Assembly (NCBI RefSeq): GCF_003284935.1
Contig: NZ_QMEV01000009.1
Span: 56,808 to 120,807, forward strand
Origin: Mycobacterium colombiense
Lineage (GTDB): Bacteria > Actinomycetota > Actinomycetes > Mycobacteriales > Mycobacteriaceae
Length of the DNA stretch: 64,000 nt
Reading direction: 5' to 3'
Below the pieces are notes generated by a model. The model was not told the DNA's origin. It made no database searches and worked only from the letters and a program-made list of their open reading frames with translations. Both the position numbers and the translations under genes were made by a program. Numbering within the stretch: position 1 is the stretch's first letter; the number at the start of each line of letters is the position of its first letter. Below, one piece after another: positions 38,565 through 46,982 of this stretch.

Positions 38565-38859
38565 GGCGGCTACCCGCCTTTCTGAATTGGGGCCATTCGG
38601 TTGTTCACGAGCGGGCCGCGCATTTGGTTCACCCCGGCTTCCCGCAAACGCGGTAGTCAAACTGGCCGGCCGGCCACCCCGGCGGTGACCGGCTCGCCGG
38701 AAGACCGTGTTGAGCTGTGGCCCAAGGTGTTTGGCTGCGTTGGCACCCGCGCACTCACATCTACGGGGCTAGACTGCGGGCGAACGCGCAATCGCGACCT
38801 GGGAATTCAGCAGATCCTACGCCGGTTGATGCGCGAAAACAGTTACTGGAGGGAACCAG
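38565..38859. other. Gene-free interval between divergent genes
   Basis: These 295 bp separate the cyclopropane synthase gene from the divergent nitroreductase gene and must carry both promoters. I see no convincing -10/-35 pair, strong dyad or small gene. Confidence 0.5.
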
Positions 38860-39375
38860 ATGCAAGCGTGGGAGGCGATCTGCGCACGGCGCAATGTCCG
38901 CGAGTATCAGCCGAAGCCGATACCGGCCGAGGACCTGGACCGCATCGCCGAAGCCGGCTGGCGCGCGCCCTCGGCGAAGAACCGCCAGCCGTGGGACTTC
39001 GTCATCGTCACCGACCGCAACCAGCTCGCCGAGCTGTCCACGGTCTGGCGGGGCGCCGGTCACATCGCCGGGGCGGCGGCCGCGATCGCCATCGTGGTCC
39101 CGGTGCCGCCCGACGAGCGCCGGGTGGTCACCGACAACTACGACGTCGGCCAGGCCACCATGGCGATGATGATCGCCGCGACCGACCTGGGGATCGGGAC
39201 CGGTCATTCGTCGGTGGGCGACCAGGACAAGGCGCGCGCGATCCTGGGCGTGCCCGACGAGTACCTGGTGGCTTTCCTGCTCGGGGTGGGCTATCCCGCC
39301 GATCGCCCGCTGACGCCGATCCGTAGACCGAACCGGCGCCCGTTCGCCGAGGTGGTGCACCACGGCCGCTGGTGA
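38860..39375 (+). CDS. Nitroreductase-family protein
   Basis: This compact 171-residue protein has the FMN-binding nitroreductase fold. The N-terminal RRNVREYQPKPIP segment holds the phosphate-binding arginines, followed by GWRAPSAKNRQPWDF, which includes the flavin-contact Ser and Asn. A later segment is AATDLGIGTGHSSVG. It is shorter than most members, so it may lack the outer helices. GGAGG lies 7 bases before the ATG. It would reduce nitro- or quinone-type compounds with NAD(P)H; the substrate is unknown. Confidence 0.85.
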   Translation: MQAWEAICARRNVREYQPKPIPAEDLDRIAEAGWRAPSAKNRQPWDFVIVTDRNQLAELSTVWRGAGHIAGAAAAIAIVVPVPPDERRVVTDNYDVGQATMAMMIAATDLGIGTGHSSVGDQDKARAILGVPDEYLVAFLLGVGYPADRPLTPIRRPNRRPFAEVVHHGRW

Positions 39376-39416
39376 AGGCGGTGCGAAAACCCTTCGGCGC
39401 CTTGTAAAGTCGTAAG

Positions 39417-40175
39417 ATGATCGGCGTGCATGATCATCGGGGCGATTACGGAGTCGACGGTTCGTTTCACACCGTGTCGCCGCGCGCGCAGGCGGTAGGC
39501 ATCGGTGCTGCGGCCGCCGGCCTGGCCGTGTTCGCGGGAATCAGCTGGGCGCGCGGCAAGCGGCTCAGGGCGGCGCTGGCCGCGGTGTCCTCCGCCGGTG
39601 TCGCGGGCGCCGTCGTCCTGTACATGTACGCCACCCGCGCCGGGAAATTCGTTGTCTGGGATCGGGTCCTGCGCGACCTGCGGCTCGCGGGCGATGAAAC
39701 CGTGCTCGACCTCGGCTGTGGCCGCGGCGCGGTGTTGCTGGCGGCAGCCAAGCAGCTGCCGCGGGGCCGGGCGATCGGCGTCGACCTGTGGCAGGCCGAC
39801 CAGACGGACAACTCCGAGCGGGCCACCCTGGCCAACGCGGTGGCCGAAGGCGTCGCCGATCGCGTCGAGTTGCACACCGCCGACATGACGGCGCTGCCCC
39901 TCGCCGACGAAAGCGTCGACGTGATCGTCAGCAACCTGGCCATCCACAACATCCCCGGCCGCGCCGGCCGGCGCCGGGCGCTCGATGAGGCCGCGCGCGT
40001 GCTGCGGCCGGGCGGGCGGCTCGCCATCGCCGACCTGTGGGAGACGCGCCAGCACGCCGCCCGGCTGCGCGAACTCGGCTGGCACAACGTGCGGCGCCGC
40101 AATCTCGGCTGGCGCATGTGGTACGGCGGCCCCTGGTTCTCCACCCGCTTGGTCACCGCCACCAAGCCGGAATGA
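39417..40175 (+). CDS. Membrane-anchored class I SAM methyltransferase
   Basis: The 252-residue protein has two hydrophobic N-terminal segments (about residues 25-43 and 54-70). A Methyltransf_11-type domain follows, with the SAM loop VLDLGCGRGAVLLAAAKQLP, the acidic AIGVDLW strand, HTADMTALPLADESVDVIVS and RVLRPGGRLAIADLW. This suggests it methylates a lipid or a membrane substrate from the inner face. It is 25 bp upstream of cyanase on the same strand and may be cotranscribed, though no functional link is clear. Confidence 0.85.
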   Translation: MIGVHDHRGDYGVDGSFHTVSPRAQAVGIGAAAAGLAVFAGISWARGKRLRAALAAVSSAGVAGAVVLYMYATRAGKFVVWDRVLRDLRLAGDETVLDLGCGRGAVLLAAAKQLPRGRAIGVDLWQADQTDNSERATLANAVAEGVADRVELHTADMTALPLADESVDVIVSNLAIHNIPGRAGRRRALDEAARVLRPGGRLAIADLWETRQHAARLRELGWHNVRRRNLGWRMWYGGPWFSTRLVTATKPE

Positions 40176-40200
40176 GCCCGGGCGGGCATGCTTGAGGGCT

Positions 40201-40656
40201 ATGAACAGAACCGAGATCACCGAACAGGTCGTTGCAGCCCGGCTCCGTCAGGGGTTGACGTGGCAGGAGCTGGCCGACGCGATCGACCGGCCGGTGCTGT
40301 GGACCACGGCCGCGCTGCTCGGCCAGCATCCGATTCCGGTGGAGCAGGCCAAGGTTCTGGTCGAGAAGTTGAAGCTCGACGCGTCCGCGGTGCCGGTGCT
40401 GGCGGCGCCGCCCATGCGCGGGGGACTGCCCGCCGCGGTCCCGACGGACCCGACCGTCTACCGCTTCTATGAGGCCCTACAGGTCTACGGCGGCGCGCTC
40501 AAAGAGGTGATCGCCGAACAGTTCGGCGACGGGATCATGAGCGCCATCAACTTCAGCGTGGACGTGCAGAAGAAGCCGCACCCGTCCGGCGATCGCGTGG
40601 TGGTGACGTTCGACGGGAAGTTCCTTCCCTATCAATGGGTTGCGGCCGACGACTGA
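40201..40656 (+). CDS. cynS: Cyanase (cyanate hydratase)
   Basis: Cyanase converts cyanate and bicarbonate to ammonia and CO2. The 151-residue protein has an N-terminal helix-turn-helix-like domain and the C-terminal catalytic part. Active-site residues are seen as Arg and Glu in VYRFYEALQVYG and Ser in MSAINFSVDV. The length is normal for a decamer-forming cyanase. No carbonic anhydrase or cyanate transporter gene lies next to it, unlike the E. coli cyn operon. It probably detoxifies cyanate or supplies ammonia. Confidence 0.95.
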   Translation: MNRTEITEQVVAARLRQGLTWQELADAIDRPVLWTTAALLGQHPIPVEQAKVLVEKLKLDASAVPVLAAPPMRGGLPAAVPTDPTVYRFYEALQVYGGALKEVIAEQFGDGIMSAINFSVDVQKKPHPSGDRVVVTFDGKFLPYQWVAADD

Positions 40657-40699
40657 CACGGCGTCGCGGTGAAGTGACGGCGCGTCGCGCACGTGTCAG
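40653..40699. terminator. Possible two-way terminator between cynS and the converging gene
   Basis: CTGACACG at 40653-40660 pairs perfectly with CGTGTCAG at 40692-40699 around a GC-rich 31-base centre. The left arm overlaps the cynS stop codon. The genes on both sides converge, which fits a shared stem. There is no T-run, as is common in mycobacteria. Confidence 0.4.
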
Positions 40700-40763
40700 A
40701 CTGGCCGTCGAGGAGGCGAAGGGAACGCGGTGGCGGCCATGGGCGGTCACCGCGTTCGCTGTC

Positions 40764-41243
40764 TCAGTTCATCAAGACTTGCGGGGACAGCTCTTTGAGC
40801 ATCGCGTTCGCCCAGCGCATCTGGCGCAAGGTCTCGGGGTGGCACCGCGACGTCAGGTCCAGCAACTCGGAGTCCTTGGCGGCCTGTGCGCCCTGGGCCA
40901 GCAGCTCCCAATCGAGCGACACCCCGGCCGACAGCCGGTGAATCCGGCGCAGGTCGGCAAGCAGCGCCAGCGCGGGTTCGGGCCGGTGCCGCAGCAGGCC
41001 GCTCATCCGCGATTGCACAAGCCCGGTGATGGCCCCGGTGCGCGGGTCGGCCGACAGGCGCAGGCCGTAGTGGCGGCCGTGCCGCGCCAGTTCGCTGATG
41101 TGCTGCTGCGACCAGCCGGCCATGTCGCGCGCCAGGTGGCAGATGTCCTGATCGCTGTGGTGGCGGGCGGCCATCACGTTGAGCCGATGGGCCAGCTTGC
41201 GTTCGGAGCGGTGCAGCTCGCGGATCGCCAGTTTCAGTTTCAT
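40764..41243 (-). CDS. Hypothetical helical protein paired with the molybdopterin enzyme
   Basis: This 159-residue protein is not recognised. It is predicted to be almost all helical, with regularly placed His and Glu residues (for example ELHRSERKLAHRLNVMAARHH and HLARDMAGWSQQHISELARH). That pattern could suit a four-helix bundle that binds metal. It starts 2 bp after the stop of the molybdopterin gene, so the two are coupled and it may be a partner subunit, maturation factor or electron carrier. There is no signal peptide. Its end faces cynS across a candidate terminator. Confidence 0.7.
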   Translation of the reverse strand: MKLKLAIRELHRSERKLAHRLNVMAARHHSDQDICHLARDMAGWSQQHISELARHGRHYGLRLSADPRTGAITGLVQSRMSGLLRHRPEPALALLADLRRIHRLSAGVSLDWELLAQGAQAAKDSELLDLTSRCHPETLRQMRWANAMLKELSPQVLMN

Positions 41244-41245
41244 GA

Positions 41246-43693
41246 TCAGCTCCGGCTCGACACGACTTCGGTGACGCCAGCCAGCGCGCCGCCCTCGGTC
41301 GCGGGGACCGAGCCGTTGACCGGAGCGGACGCGGCGGTGGTCGGTGCGTATCCGGCGCCGTTGCGTTCGGGCCGCCCCGCGCGAGCCTTGCGCAGCCGGG
41401 CGGCGGCCGTCTTGTAGATCGGCTGCTTGGACACCGGATCCCAGTCGGTGAGCGTCATCTCGTTGCCGGCCCGATGATGAGCCTGGCCGCCGGTGTCCCA
41501 GTAGCCGTAGTGGAAGGGCACGAACAGCACTCCGTCGCGGATGCCGCAGATACGCGCGGCGCCCACGACGCAGCCGCGTGGTGTGCTCACCTCGACGAGA
41601 TCACCCTCCCGGATGTCCAGGCGGCGCGCGTCGCGGTCCGACACCTCGACCCACACGTCGGGCGCGGCCCGCTGAAGTTGTTGCGCGCGAGCGGTTTTGG
41701 TGCGGGTGTGGAAGTGGTAGACGGTGCGGCCGGTGATCAACGCGAACGGGAACTCCGCGCTGGTCCGCTCGTGCGGGGGCACGTATTGGGCCGCCTTGAT
41801 GATCGCCTTGCCGAAGGGGTTCATCGAGCGGTATTCGTCGGGTTGCAACGGGGCGCCGGTGATCAGGTCTTTGCCGTAGGCCTCGCAGGAGTCCGGTGCC
41901 GCCCAGAATTTCGCGTCGGCGTACAGCCGTTCGGTGCCGTCGGGATGCTCTGCGTTGCACGGCCATTGAATGCCGCTGCCGCCGCGCAGCTTCTCATAGG
42001 TCAGGCCGGTGTAGTCGCACGGCCGGCCCTCGGAGCATTCCTTCCACGCCTCGAACGCCGACTCCGGGTCCGTCCAGGGCGGGAACGGCCGGCCGTCTTT
42101 GTCGCGGAAGTCCATCCGCCGCGCGTAGTCCAGGAAGATATCGAGGTCGCTGCGCGCGGAACCCGGTGGCTCCACGGCCTTTTCGGACAGGTGCACGGTC
42201 CGGTCGGCGTTGGTGAAGGTGCCCGTCTTCTCGGCCCACGCCGCGGCGGGCAACACCACGTCGGCCAGCGCGGCGGTCTCGGTCATGAAGATGTCCTGCA
42301 CGATGAGGAACAGCCGTTCCTGCGAGAGTATGTCGCGGATCCGCGGCAGCTCCGGCAGCGACACCGCCGGATTGGTGGCGGTCACCCACAGCATCTGCAT
42401 CGTGCCTTCCTCGGCGAAGCGGAACATCTGCATGGCGTGCGTGGGCGGACCGTAGTGCGGAATCTGCAGGGGCTCGAGGTTCCACAGCTTCGCCAGTTCG
42501 GCGACGTGGGAGTCGTTGGACCAGTTGCGGAAGCCGGCCAGGTCCCCGTCGGCGCCGCACTCGCGGGTGTTCTCCGCGGTCGGCTGCCCGTTCATCTGCA
42601 GCAGGCCGCAGCCCGGCTTGCCCAGCATGCCGCGCACCAGGTGAATGTTGTTGACCTGCACGGCCGCCGCGGTGGCCTGGTGGGATTGGTAGAAGCCTTG
42701 CAGCACGGTGGACATCAACCGCTCGGCCGTGCCGAGCAGGCGCGCCGCATGCCGGATGTCGTCGGTGGACACACCGCAGATCTTGGCCACCCGCTCGGGG
42801 GGAAACTCGTCGACCCGGCCGCGCAGTTCGTCGAAACCCACTGTGTGCGAGTCGATGTAGTCCTGATCGATCCAGCCGTGGCCGATGATCTCGTGCAGCA
42901 GGCCGTTCATCAACGCGACGTTGGTGCCCGGCAGCGGCGCCAGGTGGACCGTGGCGTGCCGGGCCACGGGCGTGAGCCGGGGGTCGACGCAGATGATCGC
43001 CGGCGGCGAGTCGCCGGCCAGCCGGTCCAGCATCCGGGCCCACAGCACCGTCTGCGTCTCGGCGACGTTGTGCCCGAACAGCGCGATGACGTCGGCGTGG
43101 TCGACATCGGTGTAGGACCCCGGCTGCCCGTCGCAGCCGAAGGACTCCTTGAGCGCCTCGGCCGCCGTCGCGGTGCACAGCCGGGTGTTGCCGTCGACGT
43201 GGTTGGTGCCGATCGCGCCGTGCGCGATGGCCCCTTGGGTGTAGTAGGCCTCGGCGAACAGCTGCCCGGACGTGTAGAAGCCGATCGAGCTGGGGCCGTA
43301 GCTGTCGAGTAGGTGCCTGGTGTGGTCGACGATCCGTTGCATGGCGGTATCCCAGTCGCACGGCGTCAGCTCGCCGCGGACCCTGACCATCGGTGTGGTG
43401 AGCCGGTCGGCGGAACCGTTGGCCTGCCAGCCGAACAGATCCTTGGGATCGAGCCGCCCGTGATTGACCCGGTCGACGGCGCGTCCGCGCACCCCCACGA
43501 TCCGACCGTCCTTCACGGCGATGTCCAGTCCGTCGCCGTTGGAATGCAACACCGCGGCGGACTGCACCCAGCGGTCCACCGACTCGGCGGCCACCCCGTC
43601 AGCCAGGTAGGTATCGACGCGTTCCGGCCACCGCGTGCCGGGTCCGTACGGGGTCCGCGTCCCCCAGGGGTCGGCGATGCGATCTATGGCCAT
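41246..43693 (-). CDS. Molybdopterin oxidoreductase (nitrate reductase-like) lacking the [4Fe-4S] cysteines
   Basis: The 815-residue protein has the bis-MGD fold of assimilatory nitrate reductases and formate dehydrogenases, with VIALFGHNVAETQTVLWARM, HLVRGMLGKPGCGLLQMNGQ and the C-terminal barrel ALITGRTVYHFHTRTKT. A Cys in TRLCTATAAEA sits where the Mo ligand is expected. At the N-terminus the usual Cys-x2-Cys-x3-Cys place reads SAAVLHSNGDGLD, and the fourth position reads GRLDPKDLFGW, so no cluster can form there. Electrons must therefore enter another way. The reaction is unknown. Confidence 0.85.
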   Translation of the reverse strand: MAIDRIADPWGTRTPYGPGTRWPERVDTYLADGVAAESVDRWVQSAAVLHSNGDGLDIAVKDGRIVGVRGRAVDRVNHGRLDPKDLFGWQANGSADRLTTPMVRVRGELTPCDWDTAMQRIVDHTRHLLDSYGPSSIGFYTSGQLFAEAYYTQGAIAHGAIGTNHVDGNTRLCTATAAEALKESFGCDGQPGSYTDVDHADVIALFGHNVAETQTVLWARMLDRLAGDSPPAIICVDPRLTPVARHATVHLAPLPGTNVALMNGLLHEIIGHGWIDQDYIDSHTVGFDELRGRVDEFPPERVAKICGVSTDDIRHAARLLGTAERLMSTVLQGFYQSHQATAAAVQVNNIHLVRGMLGKPGCGLLQMNGQPTAENTRECGADGDLAGFRNWSNDSHVAELAKLWNLEPLQIPHYGPPTHAMQMFRFAEEGTMQMLWVTATNPAVSLPELPRIRDILSQERLFLIVQDIFMTETAALADVVLPAAAWAEKTGTFTNADRTVHLSEKAVEPPGSARSDLDIFLDYARRMDFRDKDGRPFPPWTDPESAFEAWKECSEGRPCDYTGLTYEKLRGGSGIQWPCNAEHPDGTERLYADAKFWAAPDSCEAYGKDLITGAPLQPDEYRSMNPFGKAIIKAAQYVPPHERTSAEFPFALITGRTVYHFHTRTKTARAQQLQRAAPDVWVEVSDRDARRLDIREGDLVEVSTPRGCVVGAARICGIRDGVLFVPFHYGYWDTGGQAHHRAGNEMTLTDWDPVSKQPIYKTAAARLRKARAGRPERNGAGYAPTTAASAPVNGSVPATEGGALAGVTEVVSSRS

Positions 43694-43753
43694 TCCGGTG
43701 ACTTCCCCGGCAGGGGCCCGCGAAACCGATTCGGGCGGACGCCCCTTGGCGGA

Positions 43754-44449
43754 TCACACGCCGAATTCGGCTTCGATCCCGTCGATGCCGGCGCGGATGG
43801 CCGCCAGGGCGTCGGCGCGGGTGCGCAGTTTGGTGGCGGCGTGCGCGCGCTGATGCAGGCCGGCGAACTCCCGTGCGGCCTCCTCGGCGCGGTCGACCAC
43901 CACCTCGGGCAGCACGATCTCGTCGATAAAGCCTGCGGCGAGGGCGGTTTCACCGAAGAAGGTCTTGGCCAGCCCGCTGGCTTGCTGGTAGGCCGACGGA
44001 GTCAGCCGCAGCTTCATGATCTCTAGGGCGGCGTAGGGGATGACCATGCCGATCGCGACCTCGTTGGCCTGGATGTTGTAGGCGTGCGCGGCGATTCGGT
44101 GATCGCCCGCGGACAACAGGAACGCCCCCATCGCGATGGCGTGGCCGGTGCAGGCCATCACCACCGGCTTGGGATGGGACAGCAGGCGATGCGCCAGCTC
44201 GAATCCGCCGCGCAGCATGTCGATCGCGGGCTGCACCTCGCCGGAGGTGAGGATCTTCAGGTCGAAGCCCCCGCTGAACACCCGCTCGTTCCCGGTGATC
44301 ACCAGCGCCCCGGCGTCGTCCGCCTCGGCCCGGTCGATCGCGTCGTTCAGGGCGTGCTGCATGGTCGGGCCCAGCGCATTGACCTTGCCGTCGTCCATCT
44401 TGATGACGGCGATGGAGTCTTTGGTGCTGTAGTGGACCGGGGCGGTCAT
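43754..44449 (-). CDS. echA3: Enoyl-CoA hydratase/isomerase-family protein EchA3
   Basis: The 231-residue crotonase-fold protein has the oxyanion-hole segments ERVFSGGFDLKIL and ACTGHAIAMGAFLLSAGD. The length and place downstream of the Rv0633c-like gene match Mtb echA3 (Rv0632c). At the usual catalytic Glu region the sequence reads NEVAIGMVIPYAALEIMKLRL, so which glutamate acts is not clear by eye. It likely works on acyl-CoA in lipid breakdown. The ATG at 44449 has GGAG 6 bases upstream. The order (leftward) is 44466 gene, echA3, molybdopterin gene. Confidence 0.9.
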   Translation of the reverse strand: MTAPVHYSTKDSIAVIKMDDGKVNALGPTMQHALNDAIDRAEADDAGALVITGNERVFSGGFDLKILTSGEVQPAIDMLRGGFELAHRLLSHPKPVVMACTGHAIAMGAFLLSAGDHRIAAHAYNIQANEVAIGMVIPYAALEIMKLRLTPSAYQQASGLAKTFFGETALAAGFIDEIVLPEVVVDRAEEAAREFAGLHQRAHAATKLRTRADALAAIRAGIDGIEAEFGV

Positions 44450-44465
44450 CGGTGGCTCCTTGCCG

Positions 44466-45299
44466 TCAGGCGGGCTGGCTGTGGTGTTTGCCCAGGTCGT
44501 CTTCGGCGTTGCTCCAGCGCAGGCTGACATCGGTGGGTTCGTCGAGTTGGCGGGTGCGCCATCTGTCTTGGGTTTCGCGGACCGCGGCGTTGATCCGCTC
44601 GATCTCGCTGCGGAAGACCTCCGGCCGGGTCTCCTTGCTGGCGTAGTGGAAATAGGTCAGCAGGCCGCGCAGCAGCTCCAGCTTCTCCTTCTCCCGCTTC
44701 GCCAGGTCATGGGTGGTCATCAGCTCGATGCGCTGGACGGGCGGCAGGGCGTCCCAGTCCAGCACGACGTCGGTCTGCAGCGGCGAACGCTCGCGCTGCC
44801 AGAACCGCCGGCCGCGCGGCGCAGCGGGCCGGTCGTAATAGGTCACGGTGCCGGTGAAGCAGGATTCGATGCCGCTGCCGATCTCGGCGCGGTCGAGCGC
44901 GGAATCCCACACCATGCGCCATTCCTGGCCGGGGGCCAGCGTCGGCAGCTCCCGGGGGAGTCGCAGTTCGACGACGTCGGCGTAGCCGTCGGTGGCGTTC
45001 TCGTATTCGGCCACCGTGGGGGGATTGTCGAAGGAGAAGCTGATGTCGTAGGCGGCGGTCCGGCCGAAATTCCGGACCACCAGCTCGATCACGTGCCAGT
45101 CGGCCGAATGCGGCTCCATGAACATCGTGACGTGCGGGCGGGTCTGCTCGGCCGCAGCGCGGCGATGGCGGTTGAGCTGGCTGTTGGTGAAGACCAGCGC
45201 GACGACGGCCAGGACGATCGCCGCCCACGCTGCCCACGCAATCCAGGTGCTGGACCCGACGTGCGTGACATCATGCCAGCTGTCCTGGATCCAACCCAT
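44466..45299 (-). CDS. Conserved membrane-anchored hypothetical protein
   Basis: The 277-residue protein has one N-terminal transmembrane helix (about residues 20-40, WIAWAAWAAIVLAVVALVFT). A beta-rich domain follows at about 50-170, then a charged helical tail. The size and place match Mtb Rv0633c. No catalytic motif is seen. The ATG at 45299 follows a GGGGGG tract with 8 bases of spacing; a GTG 9 bases earlier lies inside that tract. It is 16 bp upstream of echA3 and probably shares its transcript. Confidence 0.75.
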   Translation of the reverse strand: MGWIQDSWHDVTHVGSSTWIAWAAWAAIVLAVVALVFTNSQLNRHRRAAAEQTRPHVTMFMEPHSADWHVIELVVRNFGRTAAYDISFSFDNPPTVAEYENATDGYADVVELRLPRELPTLAPGQEWRMVWDSALDRAEIGSGIESCFTGTVTYYDRPAAPRGRRFWQRERSPLQTDVVLDWDALPPVQRIELMTTHDLAKREKEKLELLRGLLTYFHYASKETRPEVFRSEIERINAAVRETQDRWRTRQLDEPTDVSLRWSNAEDDLGKHHSQPA

Positions 45300-45369
45300 G
45301 GAATCCACCCCCCGCTTATATCACAGAAGGCGGCCGCGGGATGGCCATCACCCAGCGATCGCGGGGCGC

Positions 45370-46083
45370 TCAGCCGCCCATCAGCATCCGCCATTGGTCA
45401 AGGTCGGCGGCCCGATACACGTAGTTGGAGCGCTTGACCTCCGAGAGCGAGGCGCTGGGCTCCGCCGAATACCAATGGCCCGGGAACACGGTCGGGTCAC
45501 CGGGCAGGGTCGCTAGCCGTTGCAGGCTGCGGTACATCTCGTCGGAGTCCCCGCCGGGGAAGTCGGTGCGCCCGCAGCCGTCCAAGAACAGCGTGTCACC
45601 GGCGACCAGGCGGCCGTCGAGCAGGAAGCACTGGCTGCCCGGGGTGTGGCCGGGGGTGTGCAGCAACTCGATCTCGATGTCGCCGATGCTCACCTTGTCG
45701 TGGTTCTCATGGGAGGTCAGGTCGCTCAGGCTTATCCCGGTGACGCGCGAAACCCACAGTGCCTCATGGGTATTGACGTGCACGGGCACCGGTGCGCGCT
45801 CCAGCAGTTCGGCCAGGCCCGCCAGCGCGAAGCCCATCATGGATCCCCCGACGTGGTCGGGGTGGTGATGGGTCACCAGCACCCCCGACAGGTGCATGCC
45901 GTCGGCCTCGAGCGCGTCGAGCAGATCGCCGGCGGCGTACGCCGGGTCGACGACGACGCAGTCGCCGGTTTGCCGGTCGCCGATCAGGTAGGCGAAGTTG
46001 CGCATCTGCGTCGCCATCATGTCGCCGGCGGCGAAGTCGCGACCTGAGAGCAGTTGACGAAAGTACAGCCGGTCCTCTGGCAC
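45370..46083 (-). CDS. Metallo-beta-lactamase-fold hydrolase (glyoxalase II-like)
   Basis: The 237-residue protein has the binuclear zinc motif THHHPDHVGG (His-x-His-x-Asp-His), then HTPGHTPGSQCFLLDG and GDTLFLDGCGRTDFPGGD with the bridging aspartate, and a final FPGHWYSAEP histidine. These mark the glyoxalase II/thioesterase branch. The length equals that recalled for Mtb Rv0634c. Mycobacteria lack glutathione, so the natural thioester may be a mycothiol conjugate or another compound. It is divergent from the small antitoxin-like gene. Confidence 0.9.
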   Translation of the reverse strand: MPEDRLYFRQLLSGRDFAAGDMMATQMRNFAYLIGDRQTGDCVVVDPAYAAGDLLDALEADGMHLSGVLVTHHHPDHVGGSMMGFALAGLAELLERAPVPVHVNTHEALWVSRVTGISLSDLTSHENHDKVSIGDIEIELLHTPGHTPGSQCFLLDGRLVAGDTLFLDGCGRTDFPGGDSDEMYRSLQRLATLPGDPTVFPGHWYSAEPSASLSEVKRSNYVYRAADLDQWRMLMGG

Positions 46084-46160
46084 GTGACCAGACTAGGACC
46101 TCGGCCGACGCCGCCGTTTCGGGCCCGATTCGGCCGGTACCCAGTGGGTATTGTTGGCGC

Positions 46161-46367
46161 ATGAAGAAGAAGGTTGAAATCGAGCTCGACGTCGATCTGG
46201 TCGACGAGGCGATCCGCCGATTTCATCTCCTCGACGCGCGCGAGGCCGTCAACCTCGCGTTGCGGACCCTGCTCAACAACGGCGATTCCGTCGAGCAGGA
46301 CGACGAGTACGACGAGTTCAGCGACCTCAACGCCTGGCAGCCCGGGCACCGGGTCGACGGCGGCTGA
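46161..46367 (+). CDS. VapB-family antitoxin-like protein without a toxin neighbour
   Basis: This 68-residue protein has the ribbon-helix-helix start of the VapB/DUF2191 type: MKKKVEIELDVDLVDEAI, a helix RRFHLLDAREAVNLALRTLL, and an acidic tail ending LNAWQPGHR. The tail resembles VapB regions that bind a PIN toxin. No vapC gene follows; the next feature is tRNA-Thr. It may act as a regulator by itself or serve a toxin elsewhere. The ATG at 46161 leaves 77 bp to the divergent hydrolase gene. Confidence 0.75.
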   Translation: MKKKVEIELDVDLVDEAIRRFHLLDAREAVNLALRTLLNNGDSVEQDDEYDEFSDLNAWQPGHRVDGG

Positions 46368-46451
46368 AGTTTGCCGCGCGCGGAGCAATCCCCGCCCGAG
46401 CCCGCGATTTCCTATCGACCCGCGCCCGACGGCGCTTCCGTCACCCGTGGT

Positions 46452-46481
46452 TTGGTGCGGCTGCAAGCCAGGCTGTACCCT
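46452..46481 (+). promoter_or_regulatory. Candidate promoter for the tRNA-Thr operon
   Basis: TTGGTG at 46452-46457 and TACCCT at 46476-46481 are 18 bp apart and resemble a mycobacterial SigA promoter. Transcription would begin about 35 bp before tRNA-Thr and could run through tRNA-Met, rpmG2 and hadABC. Confidence 0.4.
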
Positions 46482-46522
46482 CTTTTAGGCCCGCGCGGAG
46501 CAGATCGCTGCGGGTCAGAACG

Positions 46523-46595
46523 GCCCCCTTAGCTCAGTCGGTAGAGCGTTTCCATGGTAAGGAAAAGGTCAACGGTTCGATTCCGTTAGGGGGCT
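46523..46595 (+). tRNA. tRNA-Thr(GGT)
   Basis: The full cloverleaf is present. The acceptor GCCCCCT pairs with AGGGGGC, the anticodon loop ATGGTAA gives GGT, and the T-arm has GGTTCGATTCC. CCA is not encoded. It is the first of two tRNAs ahead of rpmG2 and hadABC. Confidence 0.96.
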
Positions 46596-46640
46596 CGGCG
46601 GACGCCGAGCAGGCGTGGCGGCCCCGACCAAACGGGGTGG
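46593..46640 (+). other. Structured spacer between tRNA-Thr and tRNA-Met
   Basis: GCTCGGCG and CGCCGAGC (46593-46610) form a tight hairpin beginning at the tRNA-Thr end. CCCCG and CGGGG (46622-46637) form a second one. These stems may guide processing of the joint transcript. Confidence 0.4.
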
Positions 46641-46645
46641 CCAGA

Positions 46646-46719
<74 letters not shown>

Positions 46720-46766
46720 CAACACAACAGCACAGCTTTATTTTCAGGAATTGAGAGAGAACCGTC

Positions 46767-46934
46767 ATGGCTTCCAGTACCGATGTGCGGCCGAAGATCA
46801 CTTTGGCATGCGAGGTGTGCAAGCACCGCAACTACATCACCAAGAAAAACCGCCGCAACGACCCGGACCGACTGGAGCTGAAGAAGTTCTGCCCCAACTG
46901 CGGTAAGCACCAGGCACATCGGGAGACACGCTAG
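46767..46934 (+). CDS. rpmG2: 50S ribosomal protein L33, zinc-binding type
   Basis: This 55-residue protein is L33. It carries two Cys pairs, CEVC near residue 15 and CPNC near residue 43, and so is the zinc-binding (C+) form. Mycobacteria also encode a cysteine-free form that replaces it under zinc starvation. The [18 protein letters not shown] segment is typical. It lies between the tRNAs and hadA, as in Mtb (Rv0634B). Confidence 0.96.
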
Positions 46935-46982
46935 CGGCCACCCGCGGGCGTCTCATCCGATTGACTAGGTAGTTTAAGAATC

